Assembly: GCA_037892935.1 (NCBI GenBank)
Contig: JAYXKI010000016.1
Coordinates: 992,001 to 1,056,000, forward strand
Origin: Phlebopus portentosus
Lineage: Eukaryota; Basidiomycota; Agaricomycetes; Boletales; Boletinellaceae
DNA: 64,000 nt
Direction of reading: 5' to 3'
The notes under the pieces were generated by a model that worked only from the letters and a program-made list of their open reading frames with translations, ran no database searches and had not been told where the DNA came from. The position numbers and the translations under genes are program-made. Below, in pieces: positions 23,912 to 36,578 of this stretch (position 1 is its first letter; every line of letters starts with the position of its first letter).

Positions 23912-24097
23912 TTACGAAATGAGCCCATCAGCATCAAAACCTAGCCGACCTGCCGGTCCTTGAGAAGGACCGGCAGCTCCAAGTCCTGTAGGCTTGTAAT
24001 ACTTGTAAATACCATCCGGCTGCATCCAGGAGTGCATTCTCAACAGAATCATGAGAGAGCAATGATGAGATGCTGCCCCCATAGCCCAAGAATCCAT
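23912..24097 (-). pseudogene. Transposon-like exon
   Basis: A 60-codon minus-strand segment reads HSWMQPDGIYKYYKPTGLGA and ends GRLGFDADGLIS at a GTAAGTTG donor. The (S/D)GIYKY.KPTGLG...GP.GRLGFD..GLI pattern is one I associate with dispersed coding repeats in Agaricomycete genomes, but I cannot name the element. No further exon is found to the left of the donor, where the hairpins start. I infer a fragment of a mobile element. Confidence 0.35.
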
Positions 24098-24286
24098 CCA
24101 GTGAGACTTTCTTCAGATTTGTGCTTAGTTTTCAAGTTGTGCAAGCCAGAAAGATTAGATTTAGAGCCAGCAAAGAGAGGCATGAAGGAGCAAAGGAATG
24201 CATTCAGAATAGTGTATTGTTTACTGAGCAAAAATGAATTTTTTTTCTTTCAGGATGAGGGGGAAAGAATTGAAGAAAAAAATGGT

Positions 24287-24310
24287 GGCTGGCTGGCTGG
24301 CTGGCTGGCT
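24287..24310. repeat. GGCT microsatellite
   Basis: Six perfect tandem copies of GGCT, just upstream of the oxygenase gene. Confidence 0.9.
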
Positions 24311-24402
24311 GTATGCATGCAGCCACACATTGCATTGATTGAGTGAGTGTGACCGAGAGGGGCCCCCAAATTGGGAGCGGCTTTTTAATCTGTTCTGACG
24401 AA

Positions 24403-25885
24403 ATGTGGTCGTATAATACCCTTCGAAAAGGCCCCTTCGCAGAGAAGATAGAGTCACTCAAGACTGCGATATTGAGCTCCAGGCCTCCCTACTGCGCTGG
24501 AACTCTGTCTTTACAGCCCGAAGAACTCATTATTTTCTACGGAAAAATGGATCCTGAAAGGCAGGCAAATCATTCCTGTCTGTCTCTAGTACTTGATTGG
24601 TAACCCTCTTCTCAGCACCGGTCGCATCGATTTCAACGATGTTAACGACGAGAGACTTCAGCATCTCTCGGAGACGTGTGATAAAGCGACTTTTGGTCTA
24701 AACCAAGAAGACGTCCTTGACGAATCGTATCGCAAGGCTGGCAAGCTTGACTCGTCGTATTTTTCTACGAAGATTGATCTTGAGCGCTCTGGCCTCATGA
24801 CGATCGTTCGGTATAACCTTCTTGAAGGTAGCGCCAGCCGTAGACCGATTAAGGCTGAGCTGTACAAGCTGAATGTCTATGGTGAGAAGAATCATACCCA
24901 TAGTCAATTTGTATAGTCCGCCTCACGAGTCTGCGATGCTTTAGGCAAAGACTCCTTTTTCAAGGCACACAAGGATACTCCGAGGGGCACTACGATGTTT
25001 GGATCTCTCGTTATTGTGTTTCCAACACCTCATGAAGGTGGAGAATTAATTCTTCGGCACAACCACAAAGAGTGGACCTTCGACTCAGCGAATGAGATTG
25101 GACGCACAAAGAACATCGGCTATATCGCTTTCTTTAGCGATGTCGAACATGAGGTTGCGACTGTCAGGTCCGGATATCGCATAACGATAACGTACAATCT
25201 ATATTACGACTTCGAGGCGCTCTTCAAGATCTTGGAACCTACGAAAGCGCTTCCTATGAACGAATGTGCTGTCAAGAACTCGCTGCGAATCTTAATTGAA
25301 GACGAGAAATTCTATCCGAATGGCACACATCTGGGCTTTGGCCTTAATCATGCATACCCAATCGAGCTGAAGCCCTGGGGAACTAGCACTCTTGACTTCA
25401 TTGCTCAATACCTTAAAGGGAGCGACGCAGTGTTGATGAAGGCGTGCAAAGAGCTCGGCCTTGACGGGAAACTCTACGTTTTCTACACGGACGAGAATGA
25501 GCGCGGAAAATACGAAGTCATTGTCCCAAGGGTCGTCGAGCTTGATGGGGACTATACCATGGAAGAAGATGAAACTTTCGTCGATTATCTCAAAGGTGAA
25601 GATGGCGCGAAGGTGATAGGGTACACTCCGTATAAGTCAGTAGGAGAACAATCGTCTGGCGAGGAAGACGACGAGGTAGTGGATTTCCAAGTCACCTGGA
25701 TTACAGAGAAGACGAGCTTCAACGAGACACGGGCGTCGTGGATGGCGTATGGCAACGAATACTATATGTCTCACGCTTATGGACGTTTTTGTCTTATAGT
25801 GTCTCTTGGACCGGCAGGGCATCGAACCACTATCTCCGACCCTTCGACAGAGACATTGCCTGTAAAAAGATCAAGAGTTGATTAA
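24403..25885 (+). CDS. 2OG-Fe(II) dioxygenase (prolyl-4-hydroxylase-like)
   Basis: Three exons (24403-24560, 24616-24881, 24945-25885) give 454 residues. The protein belongs to a mushroom family of 2-oxoglutarate/Fe(II) oxygenases with a P4H-type double-stranded beta-helix fold. Family sequence runs from PPYCAGTLSLQPEEL through CDKATFGLNQEDVLDESYRK and IKAELYKLNVYGKDSFFKAH. The iron ligands are FKAHKDTPRG (His and Asp) and DVEHEV (distal His). The 2-oxoglutarate arginine is in SGYRITITYNLY. VFPTPHEGGELILRH is also conserved. Intron 1 (24561-24615) must use a GC-AG pair to keep the frame; intron 2 is GT-AG. The substrate is unknown. The ATG at 24403 is the first in frame; the upstream GTG at 24343 is not used. 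Confidence 0.85.
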
Positions 25886-26344
25886 GTGACTGAACGTGTC
25901 AATCTGGAACAAAAGTCACGTATATAGTTTGATATTTTCTTTTCAATATTGGAGAGAGGTTTTCACGGGACAAAATTTCACCAGTCCGAGACAATCAGGG
26001 AGATGTTCCCCTAACAGTTAATTGCTAGATTACTTGAGCACTCCCTCCGATTGAGACGAACTTCATCTGCGGACCTCAAGATGATGCTTCAGACTATCAT
26101 TATTAACAGGTTCTAGCATTGGCACCAAAAGATGGCTTAGTCGAGGATACTTGTTATGCGGATACAACCACAGACTTAAAAAAATTTCAATGATTGAAGT
26201 TGAACTAGACAAAACATGGGACGAATGCGTCAAAAATTATCACTGTTTAACAGTAGACCTTGTGCACGGCGCGCTGAAGAAACCTCGGGTCGGAATTCAA
26301 GTTACAGCATGAAGTATTCGGGTCGATGAGATGAGACATCTGGC
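25886..26344. other. Intergenic stretch
   Basis: About 460 AT-rich bases after the oxygenase stop. I see no gene. Confidence 0.5.
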
Positions 26345-26636
26345 TTAGTCATCAGGAACTGGCTGGACTACTACTTCTCTCTCATAGTCTCTCTTCGCGT
26401 CTTCTAGCGGGTTGTCGATCATTACCTTTCTGGTCATTCCTGTAGGCTTCGCATTACGCCTGAATGCATGTTCAGAAGACCCTGTCTTTCTAATATCGTT
26501 ATGAAATCTTCTACTCTATTCAATCGTTCTGAATTGCAAAGTTCCTACGAGATTCTCGGATAGCCTGTGGGAAATCAAACTTCTTGATCTTCTGAATAGC
26601 CACTTGAGCGATAAAGTAGCCGTGGGCATTATACAT
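26345..26636 (-). CDS. Possible small two-exon protein of unknown family
   Basis: Two adjacent minus-strand segments have strong coding character. The right one starts with ATG at 26636 and reads HGYFIAQVAIQKIKKFDFPQ followed by AIRESRRN. The left one contains NAKPTGMTRKVMIDNPLEDA and ends VVVQPVPDD-stop at 26345. They are in different frames, so an intron of about 80-100 bases or a frame gap must lie between them; no fully convincing donor was found. The shared RRN at the join suggests the splice lies there. The joined product would be about 75 residues. I do not recognise the family, and both flanks are empty, so it could be an isolated small gene or a fragment. Confidence 0.35.
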
Positions 26637-28807
26637 TCATCTTAAACCACAATTCGACCCTTTTCTCAGGCTATACATACGTACATCGACACTTCTGCAG
26701 ATAACATAGCAATAGCGAGCTTTAATTGAAAAAGTAATTGTTCTGTCTAACGAACTGGACGGCCCAGGTCAAATTCTGCGAATGCAACGACACGTGCGTG
26801 CTCCTGAATCTTTCAATCCCAGCGTCTTCCTTCCATCAAACACAGAGACAGAGACATGGAATCCACCAACTAGTCATTGGTCTATGTTTCCAGAGCAACC
26901 AAGGAAGCAAACAGACTTAAACTCCAATAATGCGCCACATATGCATCTCCTCTTCATAAATCTAACTGGCTGCGCTATATCGTATATTGCACTTCAATAC
27001 CACTGCCTTTCTTTGGAATATATTCACTTCACTAAAGTCTTTCCAAACCCTCTGTTCCTCCGTACGTACTAGTTCCTCTATTCTCCACGATAATGCCCAA
27101 GACTCATGGAGAAAAGACATATCTTTGAGGGGAACACGTCAATTCCGCATCTTGGCGTGGCGTTCCTACGTTTATCTTATGTCCATTTATTCGTGATTTT
27201 CCTGTTCACAGCACGGAAAAATGTTGAAGATGTTAGCCTCGGGTAACCCCACTTTTCATTCTGCCGCTGTTGTCTGTCTAAGGAGGAAAGGAGACCGAAG
27301 GAAGTATCTGAGATGACAGACTACTCCAACAGTCGGATGAAAATCATGTCCTTATCTCTTTGGACAAGGACTCTAGCAGACATGATGAAGACCCGCATAT
27401 TAGACATTTGGATCTTTCCGAGGAGAGGAAAGGAGATAGACGGACGCACAACTACCCGCCTGCCCATCTCATACCAATTACGTCTCCTCCCGAGCTTAGC
27501 ATTCTTCCTTGTTTATTATGCCCTCTTTTCTCCTCGATCTTCAAGACAAAAATTGGAAGGATGAAAGATTTGTGTCTCACTTCATGATCTTATCCCTGAG
27601 CATGGCTAAATTTTCAGTTGAAGGTGGATCTAAAGAGCCTCGACCCTTGAACCGCTTGTCGCGCGAAGACCGCACATTCTTCGGAGTGCCGCCTGACTAC
27701 AGCCAGGGGTAGCAGTCGACACCGTTACACGAGGCATGCGCTGTGTTGGGGAGCGACGTCGGCCGATGTGGAGCAAAAAGGAAATGTCTCAGATCGGTCA
27801 CTGGACTTTCAGTTCAGCATTTATCCGTCCAAAAATCCTTCGCCGTACACACCCGAAGAAATAAATGCTTGGAGCTGTGCTGAAGAAACGAGGATTTTAG
27901 GGGATTTTGATATTTTTCTTTCTCCGTAGATAATACCGGTTAAATTCAATTTGAGCAAATTCATAACTCATGAAATACACAAGTATGTAGGCGCTTGATA
28001 CGTACGAACACGCCGTTCTCGGGCGCCTCTTTTTTGTCTATTTATGAATAAGTAAGGGTGGTTGCACTCAAAATATCGGAGGATCGACAAGCCTTTTTGT
28101 GTGCTGATCTCGGGCGCATTGCGTAGGATTTTGGCTTTTCAGGATGAAGTCACAATTACGGAAGGAGCGATGCTTTACAAGGCAGTTTTGACCCGACGAC
28201 CTGGTGGCGGCGACAGACACGCTGAACACTATCACTGGTTTCGGGACTCCCGTCCCATGCAGACTCCGATACCAGATAAACGATGCCTCTATGGAGTGCT
28301 ACCGCACACCATCCGCTAGGTGATACGCCTTCGAGAAAACCCGTAGTCGATATCCTAATCGATTTGATTGTGACGCGGCTGACACGAGGAGGGCTCGTCC
28401 TAACCCATCCAGCCAATGCCAGTTCGACGGAAGCAAACCTTATGAATGGGTTGAACAACGACAATCTGTGCACCCGAACGTCTCGCTCTGTGACAGGAGT
28501 AAATCTGTCCGTTTGTCCGGTCCTCGCCACCTCGATCTCCCTTTTTTCCCTCCTTTTTTTCTTGTGGGTCGCCCTGGCCGGCTCATCTGCTCACTTTGCG
28601 GCGCACCACTGGTCACTTGCTAGTGACCTAGGTCGTCTGCCAGTCCACCGCCACACCCAGTTTTTTTCGGTCCATTCTCCATTCCCGGATCTCTTTAATT
28701 TGCATCCATTATAGAGTTGAGTGGGCTCTCTCGTAGCTTCCGTATTTTTTCTCCCGTTTCTCCCTCATCCTCTTGAGCCTGCCCGCCTTGCTGTCGTTGT
28801 CGCAGCA
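26637..28807. other. 2.2 kb without a supported gene
   Basis: Only short, mutually overlapping open frames are present and none carries a recognisable motif. The right end, pyrimidine-rich from about 28510, is the likely promoter and leader of the Zn2Cys6 gene. Confidence 0.5.
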
Positions 28808-30908
28808 ATGAGCAGGCGGGTGCCAGGATCTTCCCAGGACACGTTCCGAGACAACCCAAACGAGCCACCACCACCCTCACGCCGTCCTCGCGTTACCGAA
28901 TTACCAGAAGAACTCCACAACAAAATCATCCTGCCTCCAAGAGAATGGGAACAGCGCCCCGGCGATCCTCTTTCATCTCGACCATCTCACCCATCTTCTC
29001 AAAACACGCCTACTCAGCAGCAGCAACTTCCTTCTATATTTGCTCGTTTGCCCGGCTTGAGAGGAGGAAGCGATCGAGATAGAGGGCCTCTCCCTTCTCT
29101 ACGCGAAGCAACTTCTTTTGTCCCTGAAATACGGTCATTTAATCGTGAGTCTTCCTTCACGTTGTTAGTTTTCATAGACAGAGCCTGCTATTAAATTCAA
29201 TTAAAATAAAATGAGCTGATTTGTTTGTTTACATACCAGCTCCACGAGGCGCTCGACAATCCGGTTCACCCAGTCATACTTCAGGTCAAGTGCTTGGACG
29301 CGACGAACCTGCGTTTCGACAAGACTTGTCCTATACGTCCCTCCCACGGTATTCTGCAGATGTTTCAAATGGTGCGTCGGAATTTCAGTAGTTTTCCGTA
29401 TTCAATTTGTGTTAATTCTTCGCGCCTTCATTTGTCTTGTTGCGACAGTTCCTCATTCGCGTTATGCAGGCGCAGATGAAGCTCCATATGCGCGAGAGTT
29501 GCCGCTACCCGAGTATGAAGGTCGTTATGAAGCGAATCCTGCAACAGCTGCATCTCTTTCTCAGAGGAGCTTTACGTTCCCTGCAACAAGCGAGGAACGA
29601 GCTTATTCGCATCATGCCCGTGTACCAGCAACGGATACACTTCTTGTGCCCCCTCTCGCGCGGCCTCATGAGCCAATTTCTGGTACGCCACCGCCATTTC
29701 GACGGCATTTGGCAGCGACACCGCCTGTGTTTCGAGGTCCTCCGCAAACATACGGCGGTCCTCCAATGGCATACCCCTCTAGCGCGTCAATGGCTGGGCG
29801 AGGAGATGATATCATTGTGTCTCCAAGGCCCACACCTGTACATTCTTCAATCCGGGAAAGGAAGGAACCAGGCGATTTTGGTAGCTTGCATCCAGAATAT
29901 GTCCCTGCGCACGAAGAGTCATATTTTCCTCGCCATATGCATCAGCTCTCTCATCCGTTCCCTATGTCAAGTGACCCACCTCCGAAGGCCGAGCGTTCGC
30001 GTTCCGCCAGTGTAGAGCGTGTCGGCAGAACATCTGCTAGCGCCTTGGTAGTGATGGGTACCGATCCTTCTGGCTCAGGTGTACCAATATCTGCTTCAGA
30101 GAGAGGCGGAGCCAGCCGTGGTCGTGGGCGCAATCCGGACAAGAGAAAAGCCACTTCTCCGATTTCTGAATCTTCAAGAGAAGAATCACAGATTCCTCCT
30201 GAGCCTCCCGTCTTATTGGGAAGACAACAACGGACGGCTAAGACAGCTCCTATGAGAGGACAATCTTCTTCCTCACCGACCATGATTGCACCTGCTCCTC
30301 GGCTCACTGCCGAAATACCTATACATCCTGACTTGCTGAGAATGCCAGGCGATATGCATGCAGAAGAGCCTTTCGCTGGAACCTCATCCAAACAGTCGAC
30401 AGCGGCACGAAGCATTGCAAGGAAGGGCAAAGGTAAGGCCAAGGAAGTAGGGGCCGGGGATACCCAGGAGGGTTTGGCGGATAAAGAACAAGACGAGTTG
30501 CAAGAAACATCAGACGAGGATGGCAAGCCGCATTTCAATTTCGCCTCGTCTGGTCCTTCAAGAACGGGCTCCGCAGGGGGACGCGTGCACCAAGGACAAA
30601 AATCGAGGTAGCGTGTAATTTCTGCCGACGTACGTTTTAAATTTCTGTGCATCAGTTTTTATAAATATGAATTGACTTACTGTGTCTCTTTACTTACTCA
30701 CTCAGAGCGGAAGATGAAATGCGATGGGCTACGTCCGACGTGCAAGAACTGCCAGAGAAAAGGTCATCAATGCGAGTATATTGAGGAAGTCCGCCGTCGT
30801 GGGCCGGGCAAGAAGAAAAAGGCCATCGAACGCTCGTCCAAACGAGAGCTAGAGGAGGGGGAAATAGACGAGGGAGGAGCGCCGGGTTCGGGTGGCCCTC
30901 AGCGGTGA
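28808..30908 (+). CDS. Protein with C-terminal Zn2Cys6 zinc cluster
   Basis: Four exons (28808-29144, 29240-29371, 29449-30629, 30706-30908) encode about 617 residues. Most of the protein is disordered, rich in Pro, Ser and Arg. The last intron splits the DNA-binding domain: IEVACNFCR ends exon 3 and QRKMKCDGLRPTCKNCQRKG begins exon 4. This gives a canonical Cys-x2-Cys-x6-Cys-x6-Cys-x2-Cys-x6-Cys cluster, followed by RRRGPGKKKK and an acidic tail. A C-terminal Zn2Cys6 of the IEVACNFCR type is common in mushrooms. The long exon 3 frame and the zinc-cluster frame are offset by one base. The offset falls at a run of five G around 30577-30580, and one more G there makes the whole length divisible by three. 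Function: probable transcription regulator. Confidence 0.8.
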
Positions 30909-31585
30909 AGTGGACGGAAGCAAACCGACGCGTGGCAAAAATAATTCGTTTTTCTTTCTCTTTTGTAAAATCTCTTTTTCTTTTTCTTTTTGAGGATACC
31001 TTTGGCCATCGATCTCTCTTTTTTTGCAGCTAAAGGCATCGAATTTCACCCAACTTCTCACTTATTTGCTAACTTACTTATTGTTGCATCGTTCATTTCC
31101 GCTCCCAGTGTTTCTCTAGCATTCTTACTTAGGTTATTCTCTTATACTCGTGTAGGTGCCGTTATAATCCACGTAGGCTTCCTCTCCTCATAATACATCT
31201 ATTATACAAACTCAATACATTCCCGCTGGTTCGGTACATGAGCAGTTCGAGAGTGAGAAGAGATATAGGCATAAATCCTATCTCCGCTGTATGGCATCGA
31301 TAGATAGTATATACCATGGACTATATCAAGTCCTCTGAAGGCAGATAGGCTGCCTATTCAAAGTCATAAGCTGAGTGACCAGCATGACCTTCACCGGTGT
31401 CCAGGTAGGGAATACATAGGGACGTATGCATGTGCCAGGAAGAATGCATATTGATCGGAAGCTTCACCAAGGTGGAAGAAGGACGAAGCGGTCATAAAAA
31501 GAGGACGGAAAGCAACAAAGTCTGGTCGTGGAAAGCACGGCCGAGATATACAAGTCGGACGCCACGATATCCATCGGAGCCATCA
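30909..31585. other. Intergenic stretch between convergent genes
   Basis: About 680 bases with the 3' ends of the Zn2Cys6 gene and of the membrane-protein gene. A T-rich tract lies at 30945-31020. No gene is seen. Confidence 0.5.
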
Positions 31586-32267
31586 TCAGGCTCCCTTTGC
31601 ATCGTACTTCAACTTCTCCAAGTGCTCGAGGTTCGTCCTGCTATCCTGCACGGACTGCAGCATGATCCACACAAGGAGCGTTATGACCGCCGCGACGCTC
31701 CACCAGCCCGTCTGCGTCCAACTCCTACCCGATAGGAACGACACCAACGGGGCAAGACTCGCTACGCCAAGGGTCAAGGGGATAGGTAAAGGTAGCCGTG
31801 GCAACTCCTTTGCTAATCGATGGACAGGCGTGTCGAGAGTTGGCGTGAGCAGTATCAAGAGGTTGACGTGTACGAGAACTTGTATGAAGACGAACAGTCG
31901 GGCGAAGAGAATAGGGGTTTCGTCCAGCAGAGACAAACGAAAGAAGAGTATAACGTGTCTGTATAAGTTCCAAAGGCAACGTAACGTCAGCATAATGACA
32001 TTGCAAAAGTTGCCGAACGTGACAAACGTACAGGATACAGGATAAACCGGTGTAAACCTGGCTCTGGCGGTATATCCGCCTGTCCAGATTCTCCGCCTTC
32101 TCTCGCAGCTCACTTATCCATTGTTCCTGCTCTATTGAGGCGTCAGATGAATAGCGGTAAGTTCTACAGCGGCTCGACTTACCTTGTTCATCGAGGATTC
32201 GACTATCCTCGCTAACATCGACCTCTCCGTCGGGTTTGAACGGGACTCTCCTGCGCAAGCGTTCCAT
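31586..32267 (-). CDS. Small four-helix membrane protein
   Basis: Three exons (32183-32267, 32032-32131, 31586-31958) give 185 residues in a clean frame. The N-terminus is hydrophilic (MERLRRRVPFKPDGEVDVSE, then EQEQWISELREKAENLDRRI), likely cytosolic and helical. Four hydrophobic segments follow: around VYTGLSCILHVILFF, FARLFVFIQVLVHVNLLILL, LTLGVASLAPLVSFL and WWSVAAVITLLVWIML. The C-terminus is a short charged helix (NLEHLEKLKYDAKGA). Similar small fungal proteins with this order exist, but I cannot name one or assign a function; an endoplasmic-reticulum location is a guess. All introns are GT-AG. Confidence 0.75.
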
Positions 32268-32476
32268 GGTAGTGGAAGCAATAAGTAAAGTGTGGCCAAG
32301 GCTGTGCCGAATACGTAATACGCAACCTTTGACCTCTGATCGCCGATCAAACCTTCTTCCGGAAATGGTAAACCATTTCTGACCAACGAAAATCTTCAGA
32401 TTGGCTGCTAATTTTTTTACTTCGTGACTCACTTTTTGTCCTCAGCTTTTCGTACCGCTGAGGATAACTGCAAAAG

Positions 32477-34646
32477 ATGTCATTATTGTCGTGCTCAGCG
32501 CGTCTATCAAAACGAGCAGCTCAGAAAGCCCCGCGCAGAGCGTTCAGCTCGACAAAATGCCCGCGCAACGAAAAACCTATCATGAATCGGTATAGCCGAA
32601 CAGTCACTCGGCCTAAAGACCAGGGTGCCAGTCAGGTATGCACTTTTGGTCGCTATTTATTCCGGCACTTTCTTGAATAATCTTAGGTTTGTGTGAATTC
32701 TGCTTGTTGCAAATTGTGTATTCTTAGGACCTGGGTAGGCTATGTTGTATGCAACAGACGGTGTAGATTCGCCTGAGGATTTGGAGAAGGCTATGGTTGG
32801 CGTTGCAAGCATATGGTGCGTCTGTCTTTACTATTCTTATTCGTCTATGCTAAATTCTTCTCAAGGTACGAAGGTAACCCGTATGTCCATTCGTCCTCGC
32901 TTTAAACCAACCTATCTCTAATACACCCTTCATAGCTGCAACAAGCACCTCCTCGGTCTAGGCCAACGCGTCAAAAAATCACTCGTCGATGCCGGGATCA
33001 TAGCATACCAATTTGGCACTGTCGGCGTCAGCGACGGTATAAGCATGGGCACGCACGGGATGTGCTATTCACTCCAATCTCGCGACCTCATCGCGGATAG
33101 CGTAGAAACCGCTGCTGGCGGTCACTGGTTAGACGGTATGGTCGTTGTACCTGGATGCGACAAGAACATGCCTGGTGTTCTTATGGCTCGTAAGTTTTCA
33201 ACTCATTTCACTCATTAATCTACTGTTCCGAGCGCTTGGGCTTACTTCCGTCCATACGTTTCTCCCGTTAACAGTTGGTCGATTGAACCGTCCAGGCCTG
33301 ATGGTCTACGGCGGGACAATCCGCCCAGGCTCCTGTTCCGGTCAACCCCAACTCGACATCGTCTCCGCCTTCCAATCATACGGCAAATACCTCGCCGACG
33401 GACAAACGCCCGAAGCAGAGCAATTTCGCTTCAACACCATCCGATACGCTTGCCCAGGTCCAGGCGCCTGCGGCGGCATGTACACCGCAAACACCATGGC
33501 AAGCGCAGCAGAAGTGCTCGGCATGACTCTCCCCGGATCTTCCTCCTTCCCCGCCGAATATCCCGAGAAACTCGCTGAATGCGCTTCTATTGGGTCGGTG
33601 ATGCGCAATTTGCTGGAGAAGAATATACTCCCGCGAGATATCATGACGCGCGAGGCGTTTGAAAACGCTATGGTACTCGTGATGATCCTCGGAGGCTCGA
33701 CAAATGCTGTTCTGCACCTCATTGCCATTGCTGCGTCCGTCGGCGTCAAACTCACGATAGACGATTTCCAAGCTGTTTCAGACCGCATTCCCTTCATCGC
33801 TGACTTGAAACCAAGCGGAAGGTACGTGATGGAGCACGTGCATAAAATTGGTGGCATTCCAAGTGAGCTTCCCATTTGTTTAACTATTCCCTTGAAAACG
33901 GGGACTCTTAACTCTCAACTACAATAGCTATCCTACAATATCTCCTCAAGAACGACCTAATCAATGGCAACACACTGACCGTAACCGGAAAAACGCTCGG
34001 GGAGAACCTCGATCGCTGGACGCACGAGCACGGCGAGCTCAGCTTCACAAACCAAGATATCATCCGCCCCCTCTCCTCCCCCATCAAATCGACCGGACAC
34101 ATTCGCGTTTTACGCGGGAACCTCGCGCCAGGAGGCGCAATCGCAAAAATCACAGGGAAAGAAGGGCTAAGCTTCACAGGGTCCGCCCGGGCGTTCGATA
34201 ACGAGGAGGACTTTGTGCACGCTATCGAGAGCGGGTCGATCAAGAAGGGCGAGAAGACCGTTGTGGTGCTGAGATACCTCGGCCCGCGCGGTGGGCCGGG
34301 TATGCCTGAGATGCTCAAGCCGACGGGTTTGATCATGGGCGCTGGGCTGGGGCAGGACGTCGCGTGCCTCACCGACGGGCGATTTAGCGGCGGATCGCAC
34401 GGCTTCGTCATTGGGCACGTCGTCCCGGAGGCTCAGGAAGGCGGGCCTATCGCGCTGGTACGGGACGGAGACACGATTCATATTGACGCTGTAAAGAATA
34501 CGCTTGACGTTCTTGTTGAACCTGAGGAGCTGCAGGAGCGCAGGACGGAGTGGAAGGCCCCGCCGTTGAAGGCGAAGCAGGGTACGCTGTATAAGTATAT
34601 TAAGACTGTATCGGATGCTAGTCATGGTTGTGTTACGGATGCTTAA
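32477..34646 (+). CDS. ILV3: Dihydroxyacid dehydratase, mitochondrial
   Basis: Six exons encode the Fe-S enzyme that dehydrates 2,3-dihydroxy-3-methylvalerate and -isovalerate in isoleucine and valine synthesis. The first exon (32477-32635) is an Arg/Ser-rich mitochondrial presequence. Conserved blocks include [43 protein letters not shown] (cluster cysteine), [20 protein letters not shown] (cluster cysteine), [15 protein letters not shown] and [19 protein letters not shown]. The exon order is 32477-32635, 32739-32815, 32866-32880, 32936-33189, 33275-33862 and 33928-34646. The third exon is only 15 bases (residues WYEGNP across its borders) and is needed for the conserved sequence. The gene is intact and ends 174 bases from the converging THI4. 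Confidence 0.95.
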
Positions 34647-34820
34647 TGTTTCTGATATACACAGGAAATTCAAATCTTCAATCAACGCACTTCAACCGAA
34701 GGTCAAAAGGTTTCTTGAATACAAATACACATATAATTGCTTCCGATACTTTACAAACAAACGTTTTGTCAAATCTGAGATCTACATCCGTTCATTTTAT
34801 TCATTCAGTTCCGGAAACCT

Positions 34821-35979
<1,159 letters not shown>

Positions 35980-36578
35980 CTTGGCACAACTGAACAGAGG
36001 AAAGTACTATGAAAGCCTGGATGGGGAAGATCAAAGCTCGGGCAGTCGAGGACGCAGACTTATCGATCGAGTAGATGCTTCACTTATAAAGCCCCAGCCT
36101 TCGGAATGAGGGTTCGGAGCTCATCCCGCGATAGAAGGGCTAGAAGGGCAAGGAATTCTTCGGTGGGGTCATCTCACCCAGGATAGACCGAGACTGAATA
36201 ATGCTCGTCAACTTTGGCCCACCAATCCCGACTCGATATCCATAATCGCTTATCTCGGAAGATGCCGAAGGGAGCCAAGCAATCAGATGAGTCCCCAGAT
36301 ACGAAGGTAAAATCAGTACTGAGGCTCTTCCGCCTCGCATCAATGGATTCTCTGGGATCCACTTTTCACGAACCGAAGCACCAGGGCGCATGGTATGGCG
36401 CTATTCTGGATCACTGATAGCGGACAGTTTCGACTTCGTGGGACCGACACGTGAACAAGATTGTTATTACGGTATCTCCTCCACAAATGCACGACCTGAA
36501 AAAACTGACTCGGAAAAGTACATTTAGTCCTCTAATGGCAGTACAACCATTATAACTTCTAGACACGTCGATAAGACT
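35980..36578. other. THI4 promoter and ARO7 3' flank
   Basis: About 600 bases between THI4 start and the chorismate mutase stop. A TTATAAA box (minus strand, around 36090) lies about 110 bases upstream of the THI4 start and is followed by a pyrimidine-rich leader. The 67-codon plus-strand open frame at 36214-36417 has no recognisable motif. Confidence 0.5.

Noticed and set aside
35980..36180. Possible TPP riboswitch upstream of THI4
   Set aside because: One motif resembles a TPP core (GTGAGATGACC) but the second core and the pairing stems are not found on the sense strand.
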